NCBI GenBank assembly: GCA_964505725.1
Contig: CAZDJK010000047.1
Span: 1 to 64,000 of the forward strand
Reading direction: 5' to 3'
DNA: 64,000 nt
DNA from: CAVRJC01 sp964505725
GTDB lineage: Bacteria > Actinomycetota > Acidimicrobiia > IMCC26256 > DASPTH01
Position 1 is the first letter of the stretch. Every line of letters starts with the position of its first letter. Position numbers and translations under genes: made by a program. The notes under the pieces were generated by a model. It worked only from the letters and a program-made list of their open reading frames with translations, was not told the DNA's origin and did not search any database. Positions 42,840-51,141 of the stretch are shown here, one piece after another.

Positions 42840-43384
42840 GCAAGGCCGAGCGGTCGCGGCGTGCGGCCGACGACGGCGCCATCAGCGACGAGCAGATCGC
42901 CCGGATCGCCGAGTGCCTGAATCGCCACCGCGTCGGCTACGTGTTCGTCGGTGGCGTCGCGTCACAACTCCACGGCGCGCCGGTTACGCGAACGCGCGAC
43001 GCCGACGTCGTCCCCGCGCGCGACCCGCGCAACCTCGATCGGCTCGCCGCTGCGCTACGTGAGCTCGACGCGCGCTTGTGGGCGGGCCCGCTCGAGCCGG
43101 ACGGCGTGATGATGGTGTTCGACCGCAAGACACTGGGCGCGATCGACCGCTTCCTCAACCTGGTCACGCGACTCGGGCCGGTGGACATCACCTTCCGGCC
43201 CGAGGGGACGGACGGCTATCCCGATCTGTCACGGAACGCGGTGACCGTGACGTTGCTCGACGTGGCGGTGCCGGTCGCATCGCTGGACGACGTGATCCGC
43301 TCCAAGGAGGCGGCCGGGCGCGCCAAGGACGTGGCCGCGCTGCCCGCGCTGATCCGGCACCGGAGGCGTCTCGGTGGATCGTGA
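42836..43384 (+). CDS. Nucleotidyltransferase-fold protein (AbiEii/MNT-like), putative toxin
   Basis: 182 residues. The core is YVFVGGVASQLHGAPVTRTR then DADVV: the G-G-x(6-10)-DxD nucleotidyltransferase signature with both metal Asp residues. Later VDITFRPEGTDGYPDLS can supply the third carboxylate. Such small enzymes often act as toxins that add nucleotides to tRNA or AMPylate partners, but antibiotic-type transferases share the fold. ATG 42836 overlaps the XRE stop by 4 bp. Its own stop overlaps the GH63-like gene by 11 bp. Confidence 0.75.
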   Translation: MSKAERSRRAADDGAISDEQIARIAECLNRHRVGYVFVGGVASQLHGAPVTRTRDADVVPARDPRNLDRLAAALRELDARLWAGPLEPDGVMMVFDRKTLGAIDRFLNLVTRLGPVDITFRPEGTDGYPDLSRNAVTVTLLDVAVPVASLDDVIRSKEAAGRAKDVAALPALIRHRRRLGGS

Positions 43385-44708
43385 GCTGGTGCAGCGGGCG
43401 CAGGAGGTGCTCGCCCGGAACCGCCGCGGCGGGTGGACCTGCCCGTCCACCGACCTCTACCCGCACCAGTGGCTCTGGGACTCCTGCTTCACCGCGATCG
43501 GGCTCGCGCGCGTCGACGCACGGCGCGCCGCGGACGAGCTGCGCGCCTTGTTCCGCGGCCAGTGGGCGAACGGGATGCTCCCGCACATGGTGTTCGCGGA
43601 CGATTCCCAGGACCTCGGCAGCCGCACCATCTGGCAGTCCCGGCGGCACGCAGGTGCGCCGCGCGACGTCGCCACGACGTGCATCACGCAGCCACCGCTT
43701 CCCGCGGTCGCCGCGTGGCACGTGTCGGGCGCGCTCCCGCAACCCGCGCGCGACGCGTTCCAGCAGGACCTGTTCCCGAAGCTCGTCGCGTACCACACGT
43801 GGCTGTACGCGGCGCGCGACCCCGATCGCCGGGGCCTCGTCACGCTCGTTCACCCGTGGGAGTCGGGACTCGACACGACCCCGCCGTGGATGTACGCGCT
43901 CCGGAGGATGCGGCTCCCTACTTGGCTCGAGCTCGCCGAGCAGATCCGGCTCGCCCGGGTCCTGCGCCGGGCGCGCTACGACACGCGGCTTCTCCCCGCG
44001 GCCGACCGCGCCGCCGACGACGACGGGTTCCGCATGGTGGCGCTCGCGGTGCACCTGAAGCGGTACGGCTTCGACCTCGCGCGCATCCCGCGCGACGGCC
44101 GCTGCGCGCTCGTCGAGGATCTCGGCTTCAACGCGATGCTCGTGGTGGCGAACCGGGCCCTCGCCCGCATCGCCGACCAGCTCGGCGCCGCCCTCCCGAC
44201 GCGCCTCGCCGACGCCGCGGCCCGCACCGAAACCGCGCTGGAGACGCTGTGGGACGAGGAGTCGGCGCGCTACTGCTCGCGCGACGCCACGACCGGCGAG
44301 CTCCTCACCCAGCCGACGGTCGCGTCGTTCCTGCCGTTGTGGTCCGGGTGCATCACGGGGGAACGCGCGGACCTCCTGATCGACGCGCTGCAGCGACCCG
44401 GCTCGTGGCCGACGCATCCCGTGCCCAGCGTCCCGGTGGACGCGCCCGGTTTCTCCGCGCACCGTTACTGGCAGGGTCCGACGTGGGTGAACATGAACTG
44501 GGCGATCATCGAGGGTCTTCGCGCCTACGGTGCCGCCGAGCTCGCGGACGAGCTACGCGAACGCACGCTCGCCATGGTCAACCGCGTGGGCTTCTTCGAG
44601 TACTTCTCGCCGCTCACGGGGGAGGGCCTCGGGCCCGACGACTTCTCGTGGACGGCCGCGCTGGTCGTCGACCTGGCGAGCGAGTCGAGTCAGTCGACCG
44701 GGTCGTAG
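43374..44708 (+). CDS. GH63-like glycoside hydrolase (glucosyl-/mannosylglycerate hydrolase type)
   Basis: 444 residues of the (alpha/alpha)6-barrel MGH/GH63 group. It has LYPHQWLWDSCFTAIGLAR near residue 23, LGSRTIWQSRRH, the general-acid region HPWESGLDTTPPW, YWQGPTWVNMNWAIIEGLR, and FFEYFSPLTGEGLG with FSWTAAL near the end. These bacterial enzymes hydrolyse glucosylglycerate or mannosylglycerate, compatible solutes. GTG 43374 overlaps the nucleotidyltransferase stop, so all three genes look like one leaderless operon. The link between a TA-like pair and a solute hydrolase is unexplained. Confidence 0.82.
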   Translation: MDRELVQRAQEVLARNRRGGWTCPSTDLYPHQWLWDSCFTAIGLARVDARRAADELRALFRGQWANGMLPHMVFADDSQDLGSRTIWQSRRHAGAPRDVATTCITQPPLPAVAAWHVSGALPQPARDAFQQDLFPKLVAYHTWLYAARDPDRRGLVTLVHPWESGLDTTPPWMYALRRMRLPTWLELAEQIRLARVLRRARYDTRLLPAADRAADDDGFRMVALAVHLKRYGFDLARIPRDGRCALVEDLGFNAMLVVANRALARIADQLGAALPTRLADAAARTETALETLWDEESARYCSRDATTGELLTQPTVASFLPLWSGCITGERADLLIDALQRPGSWPTHPVPSVPVDAPGFSAHRYWQGPTWVNMNWAIIEGLRAYGAAELADELRERTLAMVNRVGFFEYFSPLTGEGLGPDDFSWTAALVVDLASESSQSTGS

Positions 44709-45643
44709 AACTGTCGGGCCCAGCGCCGGAGCTGCGTGATGGGACCGTCGCGATCGGCGAGGCGCGGGTGTTCCCGGTAGATCTTGTGCTCCCAGATCGG
44801 GATGTCCTCGTTGATGCCGACGCCGAGGTACTCGACCATCCGCCGCATCGCGGCGCGTGTGTCGGCGTCCTCGACGCGCGCCGGGTAGATGCGGAAGCGC
44901 ACCTCGAGCGACGCCGCGTCGATCGGGGTCATCCCCGCGATGCGCTCGTAGACGGGCGCGCCGGACGCGAATCCGGAGAGCACGCTGATGCCGAGGCCGT
45001 GGTGGCGGAATCGTGACGCCGGGGACGCGACCTCCGCGGTGGTGCCGTCGAACGAGTACGTCGACGTCGCTCCACCTCCCTCGGCGCCCCCGGGGACGTT
45101 GTGCACGAACTGCCCGTGCGCGAAGTCGAAGGTGTTCTCGACGATCTCCTGCGGGTGCGTCCGGATGACGTAGCGGTACCGCACGGGTTCGCCCCATTCC
45201 GAGCCCGGGTGCTCGGGGAGCGCAGGTGCCTCCCAGGCCGGCAGATCGCCACCACGGTGATGCCACACCATCACGACGCCGGCACGCTCGACCGTCGGCC
45301 ACGCGCGTACTGATGCCACCGGCACCCGCGTCGCGTAGGGCGCCGCCACGACCCTCCCGTCGGCGTCGTAGGTCCAGTGGTGGAACGGGCACTGCAGGCA
45401 CTCGTCGACGACCGCGCCCCCGTACCCGAGGTGGGCCCCCAGGTGCGCGCAGTACGCGTCGAGCACCTGCGCCCGACCGTCGGCGGTGCGGAACGCGACG
45501 AGGTCCTGGCCGAAGTAGTGGAGCGGGAGCACGGTCCCGGGCGCGAGGTCCTCGCGCTCCGCGACGACGAACCAACCGTTCGGGACGGGCAGGTTCGGGA
45601 AGCGCGGCACGGCCGGCGGGTCCGCGGAGCCGGTACCGGACAC
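44690..45643 (-). CDS. Rieske non-heme iron oxygenase, KshA-like
   Basis: 317 residues. The Rieske domain has YCAHLGAHLG and CLQCPFHHW, giving the CxH...CxxH 2Fe-2S ligands. The catalytic domain has the mononuclear-iron motif NTFDFAHGQFVH (N-x2-D-x2-H-x4-H). Length and layout match 3-ketosteroid 9-alpha-hydroxylase oxygenase components and related single-component Rieske enzymes; a reductase partner is not visible. GTG 45641-45643 has -10 TAGCGT exactly 6 nt upstream, indicating a leaderless mRNA. The 3' end overlaps the convergent GH63-like gene by 19 bp. Confidence 0.88.
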   Translation of the reverse strand: MSGTGSADPPAVPRFPNLPVPNGWFVVAEREDLAPGTVLPLHYFGQDLVAFRTADGRAQVLDAYCAHLGAHLGYGGAVVDECLQCPFHHWTYDADGRVVAAPYATRVPVASVRAWPTVERAGVVMVWHHRGGDLPAWEAPALPEHPGSEWGEPVRYRYVIRTHPQEIVENTFDFAHGQFVHNVPGGAEGGGATSTYSFDGTTAEVASPASRFRHHGLGISVLSGFASGAPVYERIAGMTPIDAASLEVRFRIYPARVEDADTRAAMRRMVEYLGVGINEDIPIWEHKIYREHPRLADRDGPITQLRRWARQFYDPVD

Positions 45644-45649
45644 GCGCGC

Positions 45650-45655
45650 ACGCTA
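45650..45655 (-). promoter_or_regulatory. -10 box TAGCGT for a leaderless Rieske-oxygenase transcript
   Basis: On the minus strand TAGCGT is separated from GTG 45643 by exactly six nucleotides. A GAGG just upstream could be coincidental. Confidence 0.45.
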
Positions 45656-45730
45656 CCTCGCCCGGCGCGATTTGACGACGCTCCCGGCGACCGGGGAGCG
45701 TGGGCCGACCATCGACGAAGGGACGACGCA

Positions 45731-46669
45731 ATGCCGGGCACGCTGCAGGACCGGGTCGCCATCATCACGGGAGCCGGGCGCGGGATCGGGCGCGAGCACG
45801 CGCTGTTGTTCGCGAGCGAAGGGGCCAAGGTCGTGGTGAACGACCTGGGCGGCGCCGAGGACGGGTCCGGCTCCGACGCCACCCCCGCGCAACAGGTGGT
45901 GGAGGAGATCAAGGCCGCGGGAGGCGAGGCCATCGCGAACGGCGACGACATCTCCGACTTCGAGGGTGCGCAGCGCCTCGTGCAGCAGGCGGTCGACACG
46001 TTCGGCGACCTCCACGTGCTGGTCAACAACGCCGGAATCCTGCGTGACCGCATGCTCTTCAACATGTCGGAGGCCGAGTGGGACGCGATCATGAAGGTGC
46101 ACCTGAAGGGGCACTTCGCGACCACGCGCCACGCGGCGGCCTACTGGCGCGACCAGTCGAAGGCGGGGAAGGAGGCGAAGCGCTCGGTCGTCAACACGTC
46201 GTCCACCTCGGGGCTCTTCGGCAACCTCGGCCAGACGAACTACGGCGCGGCCAAGACCGGGATCGCGACCTTCTCGATCATCGCCGACGCCGAGCTCGCG
46301 CGCTACGGCGTGCGCGTGAACGCCATCGCGCCGGCGGCCGCCACGCGCCTCACCGGGCTCGGCCGCCCGCCCCGCGAGGAGCCGCCGCCCGGTGAGTGGA
46401 GCCCGATGGACCCGGCCAACGTCTCGCCGTTCGTCGCGTATCTCGCCACCGAGGACTGCCCGATCCACGGCCGGGTGTTCTTCGTGCAGGGAGGCGGCAT
46501 CTTCCTCTTCGAGCCCTTCACGATCGTCGACCGCATCGAGAAAGAGGGGAGGTGGACGGTCGAGGAGCTCCGGGTGCAGGCGCCGAAGTTCCAGGAAGTC
46601 AAATTCGACTACGGCCACCCGCTCGGCAACCAGATGATCGGCAACCGCCTCGGCCAGGGAGCCAGCTGA
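45731..46669 (+). CDS. Short-chain dehydrogenase/reductase, 17-beta-HSD4/multifunctional-enzyme-like
   Basis: 312 residues. The NAD motif ITGAGRGIGREHALLFA, the VVVNDLGGAEDG loop typical of peroxisomal MFE-2-type SDRs, NNAGILRD, and the catalytic Ser-Tyr-Lys set (NTSSTSGLFG, NYGAAKTG) are all present. A C-terminal extension of about 60 residues (EGRWTVEELRVQAPKFQEV) also fits that group. The start ATG 45731 has AAGGGACG upstream. It likely oxidises a 3-hydroxyacyl-CoA or hydroxysteroid. It is divergent from the Rieske oxygenase. Confidence 0.9.
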   Translation: MPGTLQDRVAIITGAGRGIGREHALLFASEGAKVVVNDLGGAEDGSGSDATPAQQVVEEIKAAGGEAIANGDDISDFEGAQRLVQQAVDTFGDLHVLVNNAGILRDRMLFNMSEAEWDAIMKVHLKGHFATTRHAAAYWRDQSKAGKEAKRSVVNTSSTSGLFGNLGQTNYGAAKTGIATFSIIADAELARYGVRVNAIAPAAATRLTGLGRPPREEPPPGEWSPMDPANVSPFVAYLATEDCPIHGRVFFVQGGGIFLFEPFTIVDRIEKEGRWTVEELRVQAPKFQEVKFDYGHPLGNQMIGNRLGQGAS

Positions 46670-46684
46670 CCGTCGCGCGCGGCA

Positions 46685-47491
46685 TCAGCCGGCCGGAGGG
46701 GGCGGTGGCGGGAAACGGTCGTCCCACGGTCCCGCGGGACGCCGGGGCGTGATGCGCGCCCTGGTGTGCGCCAGCCACGAGTCGTAGTTCTCGCCCTTGC
46801 GGGTGAACGAGCGGCCGACCGCGGGGTTGGGGAGGATCAGGAACCGCTCGTCGGCGAGGCCCTCGATCACCGCGTCGGCGACGATCGACGGCACCATCGC
46901 GACGCCGGGCACGGCCTGTGCGCCCGGTCGGGTGTCGACGAAGCTCGGACAGATGCACGAGACGCGGATGCCGCGGTCGCCGTAGTTCAGCGCGAGCCAC
47001 TCGGCGAAGCCGAGGGCCGCGTACTTCGTCGTCGAGTACGACAACGGGGACTCGAGCGTGAGTAGCGCGCCCGCGGTGATCGTGTGGAGGAAGTACCCGC
47101 CGCCGCGCTCGAGCATGCGGGGAACGAGCTGGCGGGCCGAACGGATGTGGGGCATCACGTTGGTCGCCCACGAGCGGTCGAGCGTCTCGTCGGTGGTCTG
47201 GAAGTTGCCGCCCTCGGGACCCGCGATCAGCGCCGGATGGTTGCAGAGGAGGTCGATGGGGCCGACGTCGGCCTCGATCCAGTCGAGGAACGCCTCGTAC
47301 TCGGCGCCGTCGCTCACGTCGCAGTGGCGGCTCGGCTGACCGATGGTGTCCGCGACGCACGCCAGGTTGTCGTCGTCGATGTCGGAGACGACGACCGTAC
47401 GTGCGCCTTCGGCGACGAACCGTCTCGCCATCTCCTCGCCGATGCCGTGCCCGGCGCCGGTGACGACGACCACCTTGCCGGCGACCTCCAT
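46685..47491 (-). CDS. Divergent short-chain dehydrogenase/reductase (altered catalytic motifs)
   Basis: 268 residues. The cofactor motif VTGAGHGIGEEMARRF is intact and the catalytic Tyr/Lys are in SYSTTKYAALG. However, the structural NNAG motif is replaced by CNHPA, and the position of the catalytic Ser, 13 residues before Tyr, is Thr (HTITAG). Thr can occasionally serve, so activity is uncertain. The C-terminus ends in a run of prolines. ATG 47489-47491 has a GAGGGCGG ribosome-binding site. It follows the aldo-keto reductase with a 14-bp gap, in a three-gene LLM-AKR-SDR operon. Confidence 0.85.
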   Translation of the reverse strand: MEVAGKVVVVTGAGHGIGEEMARRFVAEGARTVVVSDIDDDNLACVADTIGQPSRHCDVSDGAEYEAFLDWIEADVGPIDLLCNHPALIAGPEGGNFQTTDETLDRSWATNVMPHIRSARQLVPRMLERGGGYFLHTITAGALLTLESPLSYSTTKYAALGFAEWLALNYGDRGIRVSCICPSFVDTRPGAQAVPGVAMVPSIVADAVIEGLADERFLILPNPAVGRSFTRKGENYDSWLAHTRARITPRRPAGPWDDRFPPPPPPAG

Positions 47492-47505
47492 GTCGTCCGC
47501 CCTCG

Positions 47506-48390
47506 CTATGCCGACCGCGGCGCGGCGGCCGAGTCGATCCGCGCGATCTCGTCGGGCGTGAGCTCGAGCCACGCGAGGTCGATGTTGTCGTCGACGTGCG
47601 CGAGCTGGGTGGTACCCGGGATCGGCACGTTCACCGGCGAGTGGTAGAGCAGCCAGCGCACGCCGACCTGCTGGGGCGAGACGCCGTGCGCGTCGGCGAC
47701 CTCGGCGACCGCGTCGACGGCCGGGCCCCCGCCGCCTGTGAGGTTGGGCGAGTACGGGATGAACGCGATGCCGCGTTCCTCACAGGCCTTCAGCACCGGC
47801 TCCGAGCCGCGCAACGCGGGGTTGTAGTAGTTCTGCACCGAGACGATCGGCGTGATCGCTTCCGCGGCCACGAGCTGCTCGACGGAGACGTTCGAGAGCC
47901 CGACGTGGCCGATCTTCCCCGCGTCCTGGAGATCGCGGAACGCGCCGACGGTGTCCTCCCAGGGCACGTTCGGATCGGGCATGTGGATCTGGTACACGTC
48001 GAGGCGGTCGAGCCGCAGGCGCGCCAGGCTGCGGTCGCACTCCCGCACGATGGTCTCGGGGTGGCCGTCGGGGGTGGGGATCGCGCGTCCTTCGTCGTTG
48101 CGTACCGGCACCATGCCGGCCTTGGACGCCACCAACAGGTCCTCCGGGTAGGGCGCGAGCGCCTCGGCGACGATCTCCTCGCACTCGCCGCGGCCGTAGA
48201 GAGCGGCGACGTCGATGAAGTTCACGCCGCGCTCCACCGCGCGCCGGCAGAGCGCCCGGCCGAGCTCGCGGTCACGGGTGCCGTCGCGACCGCGCGCGCC
48301 CGAGACGCGCGCGGCGCCGAACCCGAGGCGGCGTACGACGTGGTCGCCGATCCTCATCGTGCCGACGGTGTCGTCGGCGAGCTTCGTCAT
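47506..48390 (-). CDS. Aldo/keto reductase
   Basis: 294 residues of the AKR superfamily. The catalytic tetrad is visible: Asp and Tyr in FIDVAALYGRGECEE, Lys in LLVASKAGM, His in VYQIHMPD. NADPH-site residues occur in IPGTTQLAHVDDN. ATG 48388-48390 overlaps the upstream LLM stop as ATGA, so translation is coupled. It probably reduces an aldehyde or ketone made by the oxidative enzymes nearby. Confidence 0.9.
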   Translation of the reverse strand: MTKLADDTVGTMRIGDHVVRRLGFGAARVSGARGRDGTRDRELGRALCRRAVERGVNFIDVAALYGRGECEEIVAEALAPYPEDLLVASKAGMVPVRNDEGRAIPTPDGHPETIVRECDRSLARLRLDRLDVYQIHMPDPNVPWEDTVGAFRDLQDAGKIGHVGLSNVSVEQLVAAEAITPIVSVQNYYNPALRGSEPVLKACEERGIAFIPYSPNLTGGGGPAVDAVAEVADAHGVSPQQVGVRWLLYHSPVNVPIPGTTQLAHVDDNIDLAWLELTPDEIARIDSAAAPRSA

Positions 48391-49301
48391 CGCGCCTTGG
48401 CGACGACGTTCGCCCCGTAGGCACGGATCCCGTCGAGCGCGGCGGTGAACGACGACCGCGGGAATGGCGCGCTCGTCCACGTGACGCCGATGTCGGCGAG
48501 CGCGCCGATCGCGTCGACCCGCTGCGCGTCGGACGCGTCCCGGGGGAGCGGAGTCATGCTGCCGCAGGCGAAGTCGAGCGTGGTGGGATCGCGTCCGAGC
48601 TCGGCCGCACGGTCGCGGACCTGCGCGATGAGGGTCGCCAGGTCCTCGTCGTCCTGGATCGCGCGGGTGCGGGTGGTGCGGAACAGGGATTCGCCGCCGA
48701 GCAGAGGCGCCCATCCCTGGCCCCACTGCGCCACGCGCTCCCGCACGACCTTGGCGTTCCCGCCGATCCAGAGCGGCGGATGCGGCTTCTGCACCGCGTT
48801 GGGGCTCATCGTCACGCCGATGGCCTTGAAGTGCTTCCCTTCGTAGTGCAGCTCGTCGGTGGACCAGATCGCCCGCATCACCTCGACCGCCTCGTCGAAG
48901 AGCTCGTTGCGCTCGTCGAAGTCGACGCCGAGCGCGGCGAACTCCGAGCGCAGGTAGCCGGTGCCGAGAGCGAAGGTGGTGCGGCCACCCGACAACACGT
49001 CGACCGCGGTCATGCTCTTGGCGTTGAGGAACGGGTTCCGGTACGGCACTACGGTGAGATAGGTCATGAGCCGGATCCGCTCCGTGACCGCGGCCATGAA
49101 CCCGAGGCCCACGAAGGGGTCGAACGTCTCGTGTCCGCCGCCCTGCAACCACTTCTTCGAGGGCGCGGGGTGGTCGGTGAGCGCGATGCCGTCGATCCCC
49201 GAGTCCTCGGCGACCCGCGCGAACTCGATGATGTTCGCGGGATCCGTCCACGCGCCGTCGTCGACGCCGCTCAGGATGGGGTACTCGACCATGAACTTCA
49301 T
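48387..49301 (-). CDS. LLM-class F420-dependent oxidoreductase (luciferase-like) A
   Basis: 304 residues of the bacterial luciferase-like monooxygenase family. It begins MKFMVEYP, with FARVAEDSGIDGIALTDHP early and the TYLTVVPYRNPFLNAKSMTAVDVLSGGR segment that shapes the flavin pocket, then ALGTGYLRSEF. The start ATG 49299-49301 has GAGGAG upstream. In actinobacteria this family often uses coenzyme F420; which cofactor is used here is not provable. First gene of the LLM-AKR-SDR set. Confidence 0.88.
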   Translation of the reverse strand: MKFMVEYPILSGVDDGAWTDPANIIEFARVAEDSGIDGIALTDHPAPSKKWLQGGGHETFDPFVGLGFMAAVTERIRLMTYLTVVPYRNPFLNAKSMTAVDVLSGGRTTFALGTGYLRSEFAALGVDFDERNELFDEAVEVMRAIWSTDELHYEGKHFKAIGVTMSPNAVQKPHPPLWIGGNAKVVRERVAQWGQGWAPLLGGESLFRTTRTRAIQDDEDLATLIAQVRDRAAELGRDPTTLDFACGSMTPLPRDASDAQRVDAIGALADIGVTWTSAPFPRSSFTAALDGIRAYGANVVAKAR

Positions 49302-49347
49302 CAAGCTCTCCTCGGTGGGGCGGTGATGTCTGATAGACCACAGGGCC

Positions 49348-50166
49348 GTGGCGCAGGTTGTCAAGCGGCTCGATCACCAGATCGTGGCGGTGCGCGACCG
49401 ACGCGAATGGATACCGCGGATCCAACGCGTGCTCGCGCTCGAGCCCGGTCGCATGCTCGAGGGATCGGGAGAGGCCGCGTCCGCGTTCAGCAATGCGGAG
49501 TTCGCGATCGGCGACGGCTTCCTCGGTGTGGTGGAGCCGTCGGGCGAGGCGTCGCAGCTCAACCGGTTCCTCGACCGGTTCGGCGAGGGCTTCTACGGGA
49601 TGAGCATCGACGTCGGCGACGTGCCGCGCGCGATGGAGGCGTTCGACGCCTGTGGCGTCCCCTATCGGGGCGCACCGCCGGGGCTGGTCTGGCTCGGTCC
49701 CCGCGGGACGCACGGGGTGCTCTACCAGGTGATCGACGGCATGCTGCTCGGACCGGGCGCGAACCCGAACTTCCAGGGGCTCGCGAGCATGACCATCGCG
49801 GTCTCCGGGCTCGCGCAGGCGACCGCCGACTACCGCGCACTGTTCGGTTTCGACGAGCCGGCTCTCGTGACCGACGAGAGGTTCGGCTTCCGCAGCGCGG
49901 TGCTCGCGATCGACGCGTCCGAGCTCGCCAACACCATCGTCCTGGCCGAGCCGCTCGATGCCGCGACGGCCGTGGGTGAGCACCTCGCGACGCGCGGCGA
50001 GGGGATCTTCTCCTTCGGCATCGCGGTGTCCGATCTCGACCGGGAGCTCGATCGCCTGGCGGGGATCGGCGTGACCGCGGCCACCGTCGACGGGCCGCTG
50101 GGGCGGCGCGCGCTCGTCGATCCCGCGGCGCTCGGCGGCCTGCGGGTCGAGCTCGTCGCCTCCTGA
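49348..50166 (+). CDS. Glyoxalase/VOC-fold protein with two VOC modules
   Basis: 272 residues. Two beta-alpha-beta-beta-beta VOC modules are visible: DHQIVAVRDRREWIPRIQRV to VLYQVID, and SMTIAVSGLAQATADYRALF to LRVELVAS. The first opens with DHQIVAV, where a metal His would sit; a Glu typical of type I extradiol or glyoxalase enzymes is not obvious. GTG 49348 is the only sensible start. Divergent from LLM-A. It could be a dioxygenase, epimerase or binding protein. Confidence 0.75.
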   Translation: MAQVVKRLDHQIVAVRDRREWIPRIQRVLALEPGRMLEGSGEAASAFSNAEFAIGDGFLGVVEPSGEASQLNRFLDRFGEGFYGMSIDVGDVPRAMEAFDACGVPYRGAPPGLVWLGPRGTHGVLYQVIDGMLLGPGANPNFQGLASMTIAVSGLAQATADYRALFGFDEPALVTDERFGFRSAVLAIDASELANTIVLAEPLDAATAVGEHLATRGEGIFSFGIAVSDLDRELDRLAGIGVTAATVDGPLGRRALVDPAALGGLRVELVAS

Positions 50167-50209
50167 CCAGCGCGTCGTCGCGCGCGAGGGAGGGGCGCCC
50201 GTTGCCGCG

Positions 50210-50221
50210 GGTGTATACACC
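50210..50221 (+). promoter_or_regulatory. Palindrome GGTGTATACACC overlapping the HAD-operon promoter
   Basis: A perfect 12-bp palindrome that contains TATACA (50214-50219). Six nucleotides follow to ATG 50226. The hexamer deviates from TAnnnT at the last base, so promoter status is moderate; the palindrome could be an operator. Confidence 0.45.
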
Positions 50222-50225
50222 GTGC

Positions 50226-51107
50226 ATGCCCGATGAGCGAGCGATCGAAGACGACGCCGACGCGGTCGTGATCGGCGGCGGCACCATGGGCGCGGGGATC
50301 GCGCAGGTGCTGCTGGACGCGCTCCCGCACGGCACCGTGCACGTGGTCGAGCGGGACGCCGGAGCCGCGGAGCAGGCTGCGGCCCGGGTCAGGCAGGGTC
50401 TCGGCCTACAGCACAAGCGCACCGACGACCCCGACGCGCTCGTGCGCGCCGCGATGGAACGACTTGCCGTCGACGTGGGTATCGAGCGCGGCGGGAGCCC
50501 GGCGCTGGTCGTCGAGGCGGTGCCCGAGGACGTCGAGATGAAGAAGGTCGTGCTGCACGACGCGAGCGCGGCGTGGCCCGGCTCCCTGCTCGCCACCAAC
50601 ACCAGCTCCCTTTCGGTGACCGAGCTCGCCGGCGCGGTCGAGCCCGGCACCGCGTTCGTCGGCATGCACTTCTTCAACCCCGTGCCCCGCTCCCGGCTCG
50701 TCGAGATCGTGGTTCCCGAAGGGTGCGCGGCCGAGGTCGTCGGGCGAGCGCGGGAATGGGTCGCCCGGCTCGGCAAGGAGGCCATCGTGGTCGGCGACTC
50801 GCCGGGCTTCGCCACGAGCCGTCTCGGTGTGGCGCTCGCGCTGGAGGCCATGCGCATGGTGGAGACCGGCGTGGCGTCGGCCGAGGACATCGACAAGGGC
50901 ATGGTCCTCGGCTACTCGTTCCCCGTGGGGCCCCTGGAGCTCACCGACCGCATCGGTCTCGACGTGCGGCTCGCCATCGCCGAACACCTCGCCGGGACGC
51001 TCGGCCCGCGCTTCGAGCCGCCCACGATCCTGCGCGACAAGGTGGCCGCGGGCGACCTCGGACAGAAGAGCGGGCAGGGCTTCTACGACTGGAGCACGCG
51101 CCGCTGA
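50226..51107 (+). CDS. 3-hydroxyacyl-CoA dehydrogenase
   Basis: 293 residues. The NAD motif VIGGGTMGAGIAQV, the LLATNTSSLSVTELA segment with conserved Ser/Asn, and HFFNPVPRSRLVEIV with the catalytic His are present, followed by GFATSRLGVALALEAMRM and a C-terminal domain. It oxidises 3-hydroxyacyl-CoA in beta-oxidation. ATG 50226 is chosen; an earlier GTG/ATG region lacks fit and the promoter palindrome ends at 50221. First gene of a thiolase-crotonase operon. Confidence 0.92.
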   Translation: MPDERAIEDDADAVVIGGGTMGAGIAQVLLDALPHGTVHVVERDAGAAEQAAARVRQGLGLQHKRTDDPDALVRAAMERLAVDVGIERGGSPALVVEAVPEDVEMKKVVLHDASAAWPGSLLATNTSSLSVTELAGAVEPGTAFVGMHFFNPVPRSRLVEIVVPEGCAAEVVGRAREWVARLGKEAIVVGDSPGFATSRLGVALALEAMRMVETGVASAEDIDKGMVLGYSFPVGPLELTDRIGLDVRLAIAEHLAGTLGPRFEPPTILRDKVAAGDLGQKSGQGFYDWSTRR

Positions 51108-51141
51108 CGCGGGAAGCTGCGACCCGACAGGAGGTCTGCAA

